Source of the DNA: Nitrososphaerota archaeon
Lineage (GTDB): Archaea; Thermoproteota; Nitrososphaeria; Nitrososphaerales; Gagatemarchaeaceae
Assembly (NCBI GenBank): GCA_027886905.1
Contig: JAPCJO010000009.1
Span: 1-51,204 of the forward strand
Direction: 5' to 3'
DNA: 51,204 nt
Notes under the pieces: generated by a model
Database searches by the model: none
The model's input: the letters and a program-made list of their open reading frames with translations, nothing else
Told to the model about the DNA's origin: nothing
Shown: piece after piece, positions 14,428 to 23,140 of the stretch
How the letters are laid out: every line of letters begins with the position of its first letter
How positions within the stretch are numbered: position 1 is the first letter of the stretch
Program-made: the position numbers and the translations under genes

Positions 14428-17400
14428 CTACACCGCCTCCGTGATTTGCATCTGGGGCAAAGTGTTCGCGGCGGTCGCAACTGAGTTCGTGCACTCGAAA
14501 TCGAACCAGTACTCTGTACCGTGGCTGAGCGCGACGGTTACCGTCACCGTCTCCTGGAAGGCGCCGGCCACCGCGGCCACGCTGTTGAATGTGTAGGTGT
14601 TGCCCACCGTAGTGCCTGCGGCAGCGGAGGTGCAAGCCGGATTCGCGGTCCCGTCGGTCACCGTCCCGTATATCAGCTGCCACTTGTAAGTGGCTCCCGA
14701 CGTCGCCGCGACGGTCGTCTCGATGGCCATCGTCAGGGTGACCACTCCCGTCCCGTAGCTGGTCGTGAGGTATTCCATGGGCGGGTTCGCGGTCGCCGGT
14801 ATGACGGCCATACCCCCCATGCGCGCGCTCGCGGCGGGGGTTATCGTGCAAGAGGGTGCGTTGCCGGTAAGTTGGATGAGGTTGTTGTGCAGGCTGTTTG
14901 CCGGTTGGATGTCGGTGATCGTCAGCGTCGGCACGCTGTAGGTTGCCGTGAACGCGGCCCCTGCGTTCGTCACCTGGAGGTCGAACCAGTAGGTGTGTCC
15001 TGGCGTGAGCCCGGTTATCACGAATTGGAGTTCCTGTGCCTCCGAGAACGCCGTGGTCGAGACGGTCTTGGTCGTGTAGGTCTGCATGTTGGTCGTGGTC
15101 CCGACCGCCGCCGCGGCGCAGGCCGGCATGGCGGTGGCTGTGACATCGGCATAGGCCAGCTTCCACGCGGAGGTCGAGCCGGCCGCTATCGTCCCGGATG
15201 CGAGCACGTTGAATGTCAGCGTCCCGTGTATCGTGCCGGTGCTGCTCGAGGTCAGGGTGGTGAGCTCTCTCAGCCCGGCCATTGAGGTCGCCACTGCCGT
15301 GGTCGCGCAACCCGCCGTTTGTGCGGACAATGGATACACCATGTTTGCGGGGATGCCCGCCACGGTGCTCGACTCCTCGGTGACCTCCAACGTAGGCGCG
15401 GAGGCTATCCACTGGTTCACCGACGAATCGGTGGATTGGACGTCGAACCAATAGGTCGTCGACGGTGAGAGACCGTTGATCACGACTGTGCCGCTCTGCT
15501 CGAGCGACATCACCGCCGCCGCTTCGCTTTCCACGGTGTACTGCTTGCCGACCAAGGTCCCCGTAGTCGCGGCGTTGCACGCGGGGGTGGCGGTAGACCC
15601 GTAGGCGATCTGCCACTTGTCGGTGACTGCAAGGGTCGCCGGAGATTGGAGGTCGAACGCGAGCGTCACCCGGACGTTGCCTGAGCCGATTCCCGAAGCC
15701 AGCGTCGTGTAGGTGACGCCAAGGCCGACCATGAGATCCGTCGCGGCGCCGGTGTGCGTGCAGGTGTTGGTGTTGTCCGTCTCTTGCACGTTCGGGAGAG
15801 AGTTGGTCGAGGACTGCACGTCGGTGACTGACAGCGCCTGGTTCGAATAGACCCACGTCCCTGCCGAACTGTCCGTGACTTGGACGCTAAACCAGTAGGT
15901 CGTGCTCGGCGAGAGGCCCCTGATGGCCACGCCTATCGATTGCCCCCAACTGCCGGCGGCGGCCGCCTGCGTCGTTATGGTGTACTGCTGCCCGACCGTA
16001 GTGCCAAGCCCGGTCGTCGCGGCGCAAGCAGGCGCCGTCCCGGTACCGTAGGCGAACTGCCACTTGCTAGTCAGCCCTGCGGTCGCCGGGGACGCTGCGT
16101 TGAAGGTCATTCCCACGAACAGGTCTCCCGCCGACCCCGAGGTCGTCGTGTAGGTCAGCGGCGTGGTGAACCCGGCGCTGGTGGTCGCGGAAGACACGCT
16201 GCAGGTGTTCGCGCTCGAAGAGTAGCTGAGAACCGGAGCAGCGTTCGCAGGCACGCCCGAGCAGGTCTCGGCCGGCGATATCTGCGACAGGAATTGCCCT
16301 GCCGAACAGGTGGTCGTGGAGCCCGGTAAGGATGTGGAAGTGAGCTGGGCGGTCACCCCGGTATCGGTTCCCACGGTCACCAGGTAGCTGGTGCTCGCAG
16401 CCCAGGTGAAGCGTACGGGAAGTGCCGTCGTGCTGCCCTGGCCGACGTAGTAGTCGAATTCCTCGGTCGAGTTGTAGTAGTAGTGCGCGACCAGCGCGTT
16501 CGAAGCGGAGTTGTAGACGTAGAGGTCGACCAGATGAACCGAGAAGGGGCTGTTGTTTGTAACCGCGAACGTCGAGAGCGCCGCGAACCTTACGTTGAAG
16601 GGGCTGGCCCCCACCCAAGTCACCGCGAAGTTGCCCGACGCCGGGGAGAGCCCGGTGACGGCCGTTTCTGAAGAGTCTAGCAGTATCGCAGAGCTCCATA
16701 TGGAGCCGAGGGTACCTGTCGTGTAGTACTGGATGCAGTTGTCGGTAGCAGGACAGGTGTCGGTCGAAGCCGGCGGATTGTCGAAGAGGACGAGCGTGGC
16801 GCCCGAGTAGGTCAAGGCGGCCTGCCACGCGATGGACCCGAGCGCGATGTTCTCGATGATCGACTGCGCCGAGGGCGTCGCCGCCGACATCGACGTGAAC
16901 GGGAGCGACCAGAAGTCGAGGCTGCCCGTCGTCAGCCCAACCGTCCCTGTCAGGCCTGCAAAGTAGAAGGTCGTGCCAACAACGGCGGCGGAGGACGCGG
17001 TGAGCGAGTAGGCGCTTATCCCGGTGAGAGTGATCGTGTTCCAGGTGGTCGAAGCGAGAGCCGTCTGGGTGACCATCCCGAGCGTGCCTATCGTGCCCGC
17101 GGTGGCAGAGCCATACTCGTAGAGCAATATCACCCCGGTCGTGCTGTACGAGCTGATGGCGGGGAAGAGTATCGTGTGTGTGTTCACGGCGAGGGTGCCC
17201 AGCGCGGCGGGCGCATAATTCGTCGGACTCGTGGTGCTCGTGCAGGTGTTGGGTTCCCACCCGGCGCTGGAGGCGGTCGCGCACGCCTCGTGTTCGTAGA
17301 TTCCGATCGCGCAGTTGTTGGTGGTGGTGCAGGTCCCCTGCACTAGGGCGATCCACTGGTTCCCCGCACTGTCCACGGCCATGTTGATGGGACCGAGCGC

Positions 17401-18003
17401 GTTAGTCGCGCCCGCAACGATGGTCGAGGGGGCCTCGGTCCAGGTTATGGTCCCTGCCGGGGCGGAGTCCGTCCCACCGGAGCCCAGGGTGCCGATGCCG
17501 AGCTGGAAGTCTGGCGCCCCCACCTTCGCTATCGCGAGATACAACGTGGTCCCGACCACCTCGACGTCGAAGTACGGCCCGACGGTGTAGCCCGAGGTTA
17601 TCACGTAGGGTATCGAGGTCTCGGCTGACCACGTCACCCCGTCGTATGAGCTCGAGTACTGGAAGGCGCTGTTGCACACGTAGAAGTCCCACCACATGTT
17701 CGCGGTGTAGAAGGTCTTCTCCCTGTTCGTGGGGGACGTCGAAGTCGCCGTGCAAGCGGTGGCGACGTTGAAGTTGGACGGCGAGGAGGGAGGGAACGCC
17801 CCGAACTGTCCGCTGGTGACGGAAAGCTCGGTGTTTTCCGCCTGGAGGTTCGAGTTGCTCGCCTGGTTCACCTGGCTGTTGTAGTTTGTGAAGGAGTTGA
17901 AAATGGTGACGAGTGAGCCTATCGCGACTATCATTATCAGGACGAAGAAGATCGAGCCGATTATCGACGAGACGCCAGCCCTCCTCCTAGAAAGGAAGCG
18001 CAA
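14428..18003 (-). CDS. Giant pilin-like protein with propeller-like domain and four FN3-like repeats
   Basis: This 1191-aa protein has a pilin-type N-terminus: basic leader M-R-F-L-S-R-R-R-A, G-V-S-S-I-I-G, then a hydrophobic helix to about residue 40. Residues 60-480 resemble a repeat-built beta domain with S-Y-D-G-V-T-W-S, possibly a sialidase-like propeller. Residues 480-570 look like closing pilin strands (V-H-L-V-D-L-Y-V-Y-N). From about 588 to the end there are four repeats of about 150 aa, each with G-L-S-P-S-T-T-Y-W-F-D-V-Q or a close variant near 698, 848, 1000 and 1164, as in fibronectin type III domains. Each repeat also has a paired cysteine pattern. It is probably a surface-exposed or tip adhesin carried by the pilus. 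The ATG is 1 nt after the 717-aa gene's stop. Confidence 0.82.
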   Translation of the reverse strand: MRFLSRRRAGVSSIIGSIFFVLIMIVAIGSLVTIFNSFTNYNSQVNQASNSNLQAENTELSVTSGQFGAFPPSSPSNFNVATACTATSTSPTNREKTFYTANMWWDFYVCNSAFQYSSSYDGVTWSAETSIPYVITSGYTVGPYFDVEVVGTTLYLAIAKVGAPDFQLGIGTLGSGGTDSAPAGTITWTEAPSTIVAGATNALGPINMAVDSAGNQWIALVQGTCTTTNNCAIGIYEHEACATASSAGWEPNTCTSTTSPTNYAPAALGTLAVNTHTILFPAISSYSTTGVILLYEYGSATAGTIGTLGMVTQTALASTTWNTITLTGISAYSLTASSAAVVGTTFYFAGLTGTVGLTTGSLDFWSLPFTSMSAATPSAQSIIENIALGSIAWQAALTYSGATLVLFDNPPASTDTCPATDNCIQYYTTGTLGSIWSSAILLDSSETAVTGLSPASGNFAVTWVGASPFNVRFAALSTFAVTNNSPFSVHLVDLYVYNSASNALVAHYYYNSTEEFDYYVGQGSTTALPVRFTWAASTSYLVTVGTDTGVTAQLTSTSLPGSTTTCSAGQFLSQISPAETCSGVPANAAPVLSYSSSANTCSVSSATTSAGFTTPLTYTTTSGSAGDLFVGMTFNAASPATAGLTSKWQFAYGTGTAPACAATTGLGTTVGQQYTITTQAAAAGSWGQSIGVAIRGLSPSTTYWFSVQVTDSSAGTWVYSNQALSVTDVQSSTNSLPNVQETDNTNTCTHTGAATDLMVGLGVTYTTLASGIGSGNVRVTLAFDLQSPATLAVTDKWQIAYGSTATPACNAATTGTLVGKQYTVESEAAAVMSLEQSGTVVINGLSPSTTYWFDVQSTDSSVNQWIASAPTLEVTEESSTVAGIPANMVYPLSAQTAGCATTAVATSMAGLRELTTLTSSSTGTIHGTLTFNVLASGTIAAGSTSAWKLAYADVTATAMPACAAAAVGTTTNMQTYTTKTVSTTAFSEAQELQFVITGLTPGHTYWFDLQVTNAGAAFTATYSVPTLTITDIQPANSLHNNLIQLTGNAPSCTITPAASARMGGMAVIPATANPPMEYLTTSYGTGVVTLTMAIETTVAATSGATYKWQLIYGTVTDGTANPACTSAAAGTTVGNTYTFNSVAAVAGAFQETVTVTVALSHGTEYWFDFECTNSVATAANTLPQMQITEAV

Positions 18004-18004
18004 T

Positions 18005-20158
18005 CTATGTCGCCTCCATGGTGTATATCACCGAGTTCCCCAAGGAAGAAGTGACCGTGAAAGAGTACGTATGGCCGTGCGAGGGGGTGAAAGCGGCCGA
18101 GTTGTGCGGGATCTCGGCGAAGCTGCCGACGTTGACTGTAACGGATATCGCCGCCTGGGTCACGAACGTCCCTGAGGTCACGTCGGTGACATAGACGGTG
18201 ACGAGCGTCGTCGGGATGTTCCCTGCGTTCCTGACATAGACGTCCCCGCCTGTCGAGGCAATCATGGCGTCGGTTATCTCCGCTCCGTAGCTGCTTGTGC
18301 CGCACGACGTCACGAGGCCCGTCTGGGTCGAGGAGACCCCTTCGTATCCGACGTACTCGTTCTGGTCGGGAGGGTAGGCGCTCGAGTAGACGCTGGTGAA
18401 ACCCGGCGCCACGCTTCCCCCGCCGGCCGCGCAGGCGTATAGGAGGACGTCGCTCGAGTCCGACGTGGACATGGTGGTGCTCGGGCTGGTCGCCGCGGAG
18501 GTGGCGGGGAGCGATACGTTCGGGTCGAACGGGCTGGCGGTGTTGGCCCCGCTTATCCCGAAGACGGCGATCCAAGTGGCTGCAGAGTCGGGGCTGGAAA
18601 GCGTGGCCGTTATCAACGCGGAGGTGAGCGTCGACGAGGCGGTCGCATACCACTCCTCCAGGTCGAAAGTGGTGGTCGTGCTCGAGGTCGCGCCTAGGGC
18701 GACGGCCGGCATGACTCCGGCGGGCGGGTATGCCCGCGCGCGCATGAAGTTGTAGTAGATCTGGACGGCCGAGGAGCCGCCTATGGCGCCAAGGTAGAGG
18801 TTGGCCGCTCCCGTGATCGGGGGGGCAGCGGCGTCCGTGGCGGTGCACGCGGCGCACCCTGCCGTTGGCGAGTAAAGTGTCGGGGAATCGTATGCGCTCC
18901 ATGATGTCGCGCTCGTCCCGGGGTAGGTCACGCTCCCGTAGAGCCACGTCCCCGCTGCCGGCGCGCCTCCTCCGGGGGAGCCGTCTATGGGAATGTCGAC
19001 GGTGCCGGCGGTGTCGGTGCCCATGAAGAAGTAGTCGCTTCCGTCTCCTTCTCCCACGCTGATTCCGTTCATCGTCCCGAACGTGGCGGTTGGGTTGCTC
19101 ATGAAACCGTTGGCGCCCGTGGCATCGTTGGGATCCTCGGAGGCGAAGTTCGACTCGGTTATCAGGCCCGTGTTGGTCAAGGCCTGGTTGAACGCGAAGG
19201 AGGGGGTGTGCGCGCCGGTGGTTCCGGATATTTCTATCGCGTTGATCGTAGTCGCTCCGGGGCCCGTGACGCCAGTGGCCTGGACAACCGCGAGCCCCGT
19301 GTACACCGAGAAGCCTGAGGTGGGCGTGTTGCCGTTGAAGTAGGCTGCGAAGACGTTCGCCCCGTTGTCGTACTGCGCGTACGTCGGGCTCAGAGAGGGC
19401 GCCTCGCCCCAGTAGTTTCCGTCGAACTCAGTGGCCGTGGGCTCGAAGACCATGTAGATCGTGAGGATCCCTCCGTTGGCGGCTATGGTGTGCGAGCCCA
19501 GGTTCACCCATGCCGTCGCGGACGTCGCGCTCGTGCCGCACGACGCGGTGCAGGATTCCAGCCATGCGTAGAGGGGTGAGACGCAAGCGGAGTCAGCGCA
19601 GAACCTGACGTTGCCGAGGTCGGACGCCTCATAGGTTGAGTAGGTCGCGGGGTCCCAGGTCACCATCTGCTGGAACGAGCTGGGGGTGGCCGAGGTCTGG
19701 CTGTTCGTAAGGGTGATGGGGACGTAGTATTCGGTGTAGGTCTCCGCCGAGGTCGAGACCCTGTGGTTCCACGTCAGGCCGCCCCCCGAGATGCCCGAAA
19801 CCGAGGGAGGAGCGGTCGCCCCCGTGTCGGCCGCGCTTACGTACGCCACGACCACGTCGTCGATGCTGGTCGTCGACAAGGTGGCCGCGATCGAGCTCGA
19901 GGCGCCTCCGACCTCGTTCGTGCTCGAGCCGTCAAGAGACAGCGTCCCGGTGAACGCGAAAGCCACCTGCTCGACGGTGAACTTCTCTGAAGCCGCCTTC
20001 ACCTTGACCGACATGGCGGTCGCGTAGTTCTCGCTCAGGGAGTTCATCCCACCGCTCGCGAACGAGTAGATGAGCACCCCGAGGGTCACGACTATGGCCA
20101 GCATCAGGAGGACGGCGACGACCTCGCTTATTCCGCGTCGCTTTTGGTAGTGCACCAT
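18005..20158 (-). CDS. Giant pilin-like protein with large inserted lectin-like domain
   Basis: This 717-aa protein has the leader M-V-H-Y-Q-K-R-R-G and the core I-S-E-V-V-A-V-L-L-M-L-A, so it should be processed as a pilin. Residues 50-72 (K-F-T-V-E-Q-V-A-F-A-F) and the last 80 or so (D-V-Y-V-R-N-A-G ... H-G-H-T-Y-S-F-T-V-T-S-S-L-G-N-S-V) match the beginning and end of the small pilins at 20162 and 20727. Between them lie about 550 extra residues. These contain Y-W-G-E-A-P-S-L-S-P-T-Y-A-Q-Y-D-N-G-A-N-V-F and A-A-Y-F-N-G-N, which recall DUF2341 and LamG/ConA-like lectin domains. I infer a pilin with an inserted binding domain. It is 3 nt downstream of the 20162 pilin and 1 nt upstream of the 1191-aa gene. 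Confidence 0.82.
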   Translation of the reverse strand: MVHYQKRRGISEVVAVLLMLAIVVTLGVLIYSFASGGMNSLSENYATAMSVKVKAASEKFTVEQVAFAFTGTLSLDGSSTNEVGGASSSIAATLSTTSIDDVVVAYVSAADTGATAPPSVSGISGGGLTWNHRVSTSAETYTEYYVPITLTNSQTSATPSSFQQMVTWDPATYSTYEASDLGNVRFCADSACVSPLYAWLESCTASCGTSATSATAWVNLGSHTIAANGGILTIYMVFEPTATEFDGNYWGEAPSLSPTYAQYDNGANVFAAYFNGNTPTSGFSVYTGLAVVQATGVTGPGATTINAIEISGTTGAHTPSFAFNQALTNTGLITESNFASEDPNDATGANGFMSNPTATFGTMNGISVGEGDGSDYFFMGTDTAGTVDIPIDGSPGGGAPAAGTWLYGSVTYPGTSATSWSAYDSPTLYSPTAGCAACTATDAAAPPITGAANLYLGAIGGSSAVQIYYNFMRARAYPPAGVMPAVALGATSSTTTTFDLEEWYATASSTLTSALITATLSSPDSAATWIAVFGISGANTASPFDPNVSLPATSAATSPSTTMSTSDSSDVLLYACAAGGGSVAPGFTSVYSSAYPPDQNEYVGYEGVSSTQTGLVTSCGTSSYGAEITDAMIASTGGDVYVRNAGNIPTTLVTVYVTDVTSGTFVTQAAISVTVNVGSFAEIPHNSAAFTPSHGHTYSFTVTSSLGNSVIYTMEAT

Positions 20159-20161
20159 TTG

Positions 20162-20743
20162 CTAGGTCGCCTTCGCGTCGAAAGTCACGCTGTTGCCAAG
20201 ATTGGAGGTCACGGTGAATGAGTAGGAGTGGCCGTGAGCGAGGGTAGAACTAGGAAAGGCCAGTATGGTGTGCGAGATGTCGAGGACAGTCCCCGCGTCC
20301 AACGTCCCCTGCGCGGTCGTCAAGGGGAACTGCGCGACGAAGGCCCCGGTCGTCTGGTCCACGATGTAAACGGAGACCAGTGTCGAGGCGATCGTCCCCA
20401 CGTTCCTCACGTAGACGTCCGCTCCTCCTGTGGTGGGGGTCGAAAAGGTGAAAGTGACTTGCTCGACGACGAAGTGCTCGTCGACGGCGTTCCCCTGATT
20501 TGTGATGAGGTTCGTAAAGTTCCCGGTGAGAGAGCTCAGCCCGCTGCTGCCGAAGGTGAACGCGAGCACTCCAAGGGCGACCACGATGGCGACCAGCATG
20601 AGCGTCGAGACGACCTCGCTTATCGCGCCGCGCTCCCGACGCCTCGCCCTCGCCGCGCCGCGGGCTTGGAGCGAACGGGGCAATGCATTCCGGTCGTAAG
20701 TGTACGCGGTATGGCGGTCCAATTCGCTAATTCGCCATCTCAT
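20162..20743 (-). CDS. Archaeal type IV pilin-like protein
   Basis: This 193-aa protein has its class III motif at residues 38-41 (R-E-R-G-A-I-S-E-V-V-S-T-L-M-L-V-A), so the leader is unusually long and rich in Arg and Ala. The ATG at 20743 overlaps the preceding gene by 17 nt; a TTG at 20683 would give a shorter leader and no overlap. The ectodomain (F-V-V-E-Q-V-T-F-T-F, D-V-Y-V-R-N-V-G-T-I-A-S-T-L-V-S-V-Y-I-V-D-Q, H-G-H-S-Y-S-F-T-V-T-S) is shared with the 20727 pilin and with both ends of the 717-aa protein. It defines a second pilin subfamily distinct from the one downstream of 14 kb. Confidence 0.85.
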   Translation of the reverse strand: MRWRISELDRHTAYTYDRNALPRSLQARGAARARRRERGAISEVVSTLMLVAIVVALGVLAFTFGSSGLSSLTGNFTNLITNQGNAVDEHFVVEQVTFTFSTPTTGGADVYVRNVGTIASTLVSVYIVDQTTGAFVAQFPLTTAQGTLDAGTVLDISHTILAFPSSTLAHGHSYSFTVTSNLGNSVTFDAKAT

Positions 20744-21251
20744 TGAAGGTCACGCTGTCTCCGAACGACGAGGTCACTATGAACGAATAGGAGTGCCCTT
20801 GCGAGGGGGTGAAACTGAGGGTAGATTGCGGAATGTCTACGATAGCGCCGACGCCCAGCACCTGGCTTATCGCGACTTGCTTGACGAAAGCGTTGACCGA
20901 CTGATCCACGATGTACACCGAGACGAGCGTGGAGGAGATTGTCCCGACGTTCCGGACATAGAGGCTGGCGCCGAGCGTGCATGTAGGGGAGCATGTTGAA
21001 GCACAGGATGACGTCAGGCAGAATGCTGCCTGCTCCACCACGAAGTTCTCGGCGACGGCATTCCCCCGGTTCGAGGCGAGGACGCCGAAGCCCCCTCCCA
21101 GGCTGCTCAGTGCGCCATTCGCGAAGGCAAGCATGACGAGCCCCATGGTGACCGCTATGGCGACCAGGAGGAGGATAGTCACCATATCGCTGACCGCTCG
21201 CCGCTTCCGATGCCTGTTCCCCCCTGTCCTGATTCTGCTTTGGAACCTCAT
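20727..21251 (-). CDS. Archaeal type IV pilin-like protein
   Basis: This is a 174-aa pilin with a 17-residue basic leader (contains R-H-R-K-R-R-A) and the core V-S-D-M-V-T-I-L-L-L-V-A-I-A-V-T-M-G. The ectodomain follows the same plan as the 20162 pilin (N-F-V-V-E-Q-A-A-F, L-Y-V-R-N-V-G-T-I-S-S-T-L-V-S-V-Y-I-V-D-Q-S). Four cysteines are inserted between these two motifs, probably as two disulphides. It begins 12 nt after the TackOD1 gene and is the first pilin of the long operon. Confidence 0.86.
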   Translation of the reverse strand: MRFQSRIRTGGNRHRKRRAVSDMVTILLLVAIAVTMGLVMLAFANGALSSLGGGFGVLASNRGNAVAENFVVEQAAFCLTSSCASTCSPTCTLGASLYVRNVGTISSTLVSVYIVDQSVNAFVKQVAISQVLGVGAIVDIPQSTLSFTPSQGHSYSFIVTSSFGDSVTFNEMAN

Positions 21252-21263
21252 CCTGCCTGCCCC

Positions 21264-22268
21264 CTACTGGGTCTTGGCCTTGCCCGCCGAGTCGAGCAGG
21301 GCCTTCACCTTCTGCACAGCGGAGGCGCCGTCGGAGTCTTCTACCAAGGTGATGCCGTATCCCTCGTTGATCTGTTTCGCGGCCTCGGAGGCCGAGGGTA
21401 TGGTGATGAGGATGGCGAGCTTAGGCCTCAGGTCGTAGGTCTTGGCGAAGAACGATATCACAGCGCTCGGCTCCACCGCGGCGGCATCCACCGCTATCTG
21501 AATCGCGACGTCGTTGGTCTCGGTTCCCTGGTCGCCGGTCTTCTCCCCATAGACGTCGACGGTATGGCTGGTCCCTGAGCGCCCCTGGAGGGTCGCGGGC
21601 GACATGACCTTGAAGCCGGCGGAGGAGAGGAGCTCGACGAGAGCAGGGGCGAGTATGAGGGCGTTCTTGAGCTGCGCCACCACCGAGTCCTCCACGGCAT
21701 AGGTGTACACGGCGGCGAGCCGGAGGTCGTTCGTGCCGAACTCGTCGCCGTCCCTACACGAGAGGACGACCTTCGGAACGCTCGTCTTGGTGAGGCAGTT
21801 TTGGCACTCGTACCACCCTCCCGAGCTGCGCAGCTCGTCTGCACGGTGTATGGGCCGCTTGCAGTTGGGGCAGACTAGGAACCCGCCCTGGTCGAACTTC
21901 GAGTCGGCGTCGATGTAGCCGCAATAGAGGTGCTCGACGAGGGTGGTCTTCCTCATCTTCCTGGCCTTGCACTTCGCGCACTCCAGCTGGACCTGGGGGT
22001 CGGCCCTCAGGTGCACCGGGCACGTCACCAGCTCCTTATAGGCGCCCTTCTTCAGAATCCCGTCCTTCGTCATCTCGTCTATCCACGCCTCCGTGGCCTT
22101 GGCGTCGCCTATGACCTGCTCCGCGACGAGGTAGTGGATGAGCCCGTCCGGGCCCACGTCTGGGGCGAGCGACTTGTTCTCCATGATCAGCCGGCGCAGG
22201 AGCTCCCTGGTCTTGGGGTCGCTCAGGAGCTTCTGCCGGCCGGACCTGTTCTCGGAGGAAACTTGCAT
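21264..22268 (-). CDS. TackOD1-type zinc protein with C-terminal nuclease-fold-like domain, in the pilus operon
   Basis: This 334-aa protein has three parts. Residues 1-80 look like a helical, winged-helix-like region. Residues 83-171 hold nine cysteines (83, 97, 100, 116, 133, 136, 155, 158, 171) with E-H-L-Y-C-G, C-P-N-C and C-Q-N-C, the pattern of the Thaumarchaeal output domain TackOD1. Residues 225-330 (H-T-V-D-V-Y, V-A-I-Q-I-A-V-D, L-R-P-K-L-A-I-L-I-T-I-P) resemble the C-terminal module of the TrmB protein at 26536, possibly a catalytically dead restriction-endonuclease-like fold. It sits 8 nt after the platform gene and 12 nt before the first pilin, so it probably controls or senses pilus assembly. 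No metal or effector is known. Confidence 0.78.
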   Translation of the reverse strand: MQVSSENRSGRQKLLSDPKTRELLRRLIMENKSLAPDVGPDGLIHYLVAEQVIGDAKATEAWIDEMTKDGILKKGAYKELVTCPVHLRADPQVQLECAKCKARKMRKTTLVEHLYCGYIDADSKFDQGGFLVCPNCKRPIHRADELRSSGGWYECQNCLTKTSVPKVVLSCRDGDEFGTNDLRLAAVYTYAVEDSVVAQLKNALILAPALVELLSSAGFKVMSPATLQGRSGTSHTVDVYGEKTGDQGTETNDVAIQIAVDAAAVEPSAVISFFAKTYDLRPKLAILITIPSASEAAKQINEGYGITLVEDSDGASAVQKVKALLDSAGKAKTQ

Positions 22269-22276
22269 CTCTTATC

Positions 22277-23140
22277 TCAACTCACGAAGATTGTGAAGAC
22301 CACGATGTTCAGCACCGCCAGTATGATCACGTGCTTGAAGCCGGCCGCAAAGGAGGCCTCGCCGAGCTTCCCCGCGCCCAGGCCGCCGAAGACCGACTCC
22401 ATCAAGCCCATCTGGAGGAACGCCTGCTTCAGAGCCTTGATGTTCAGCCCTCCGAGGCCCGCGAAGATGCTCGCACCCTGGCCTACCTTGGCCTGGGAGG
22501 CGAATATCTGCGTGAAGAAGGTGTCGATGAGGACGACAGAGATAGCGAGGAATATCCCAACGGCGATGTAGATTGTCGCGATGTAAGGCCGCAGCGCGTT
22601 CTTTGTCTCCTTGTCAATCTGGTGCAGCTCCGTGGTGTGGCGCTGGATCGCGTCGAGGACGTCCTGGGTGGTCGCCCCTGAGACGCTCGCCTGGGCGAGG
22701 GAGGCGAATGTGCGCTTCGCGAGCTGGGAGTCGACGCGCTTCTCTTGGTCCCGCATGACCTGGGTGAAGGTGCGGCCCCAGGAGAGCTGTATCTTGTCGA
22801 TCTTCAGCTGCTCGGTGAGCGGGCCGTAGTCGGTGTCGGCCGCCAGCTCCAGCGAGCGGGTTATGTTGAAACCGCTGCGGACGTTCGCCGCGATGTCGGC
22901 GAGCATGTTCGGGATGTTGTCGTCGATCTTCGTGCGCCACCTGTTGTAAGACCTCTCCGCGAGGCCGGGGAAGACGAAGCAACCAATTGCCGCGAGGATC
23001 GCCATGGTGACCACGGGGAACGGCAAGGGCACTCCGAAGACGTCGCCAGCTACGACGAGCGCCCCGGCCGCCGCGGCCGCACAGGCTCCCGTTACCGCGT
23101 ACATCAGTAGCCTCCTGGAGTGTAGCTCTCTGAGCTTCAT
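22277..23140 (-). CDS. Type IV pilus membrane platform protein (T2SSF/TadC-like), second
   Basis: This 287-aa integral membrane protein has two N-terminal helices, a large cytoplasmic helical domain (about residues 60-180, with N-I-P-N-M-L-A-D-I-A-A-N-V-R-S-G) and two or more C-terminal helices. That is the layout of T2SSF-domain platform proteins. Such proteins sit under the growing fibre and couple the ATPase to pilin insertion. The two platform genes are directly adjacent: this ATG begins at the base next to the previous stop. The pair resembles the TadB/TadC arrangement rather than the single ArlJ of archaella. Confidence 0.85.
   Translation of the reverse strand: MKLRELHSRRLLMYAVTGACAAAAAGALVVAGDVFGVPLPFPVVTMAILAAIGCFVFPGLAERSYNRWRTKIDDNIPNMLADIAANVRSGFNITRSLELAADTDYGPLTEQLKIDKIQLSWGRTFTQVMRDQEKRVDSQLAKRTFASLAQASVSGATTQDVLDAIQRHTTELHQIDKETKNALRPYIATIYIAVGIFLAISVVLIDTFFTQIFASQAKVGQGASIFAGLGGLNIKALKQAFLQMGLMESVFGGLGAGKLGEASFAAGFKHVIILAVLNIVVFTIFVS

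Noticed and set aside
14423-15856. Long alternative frames inside the giant pilin genes (for example 14423-15856 and 16067-17356)
   Set aside because: These are Arg/His-rich readings of GC-rich Ser/Thr-coding DNA in another frame, with no signal peptide and no family match. The pilin-type frame on the same DNA has a clear domain plan.
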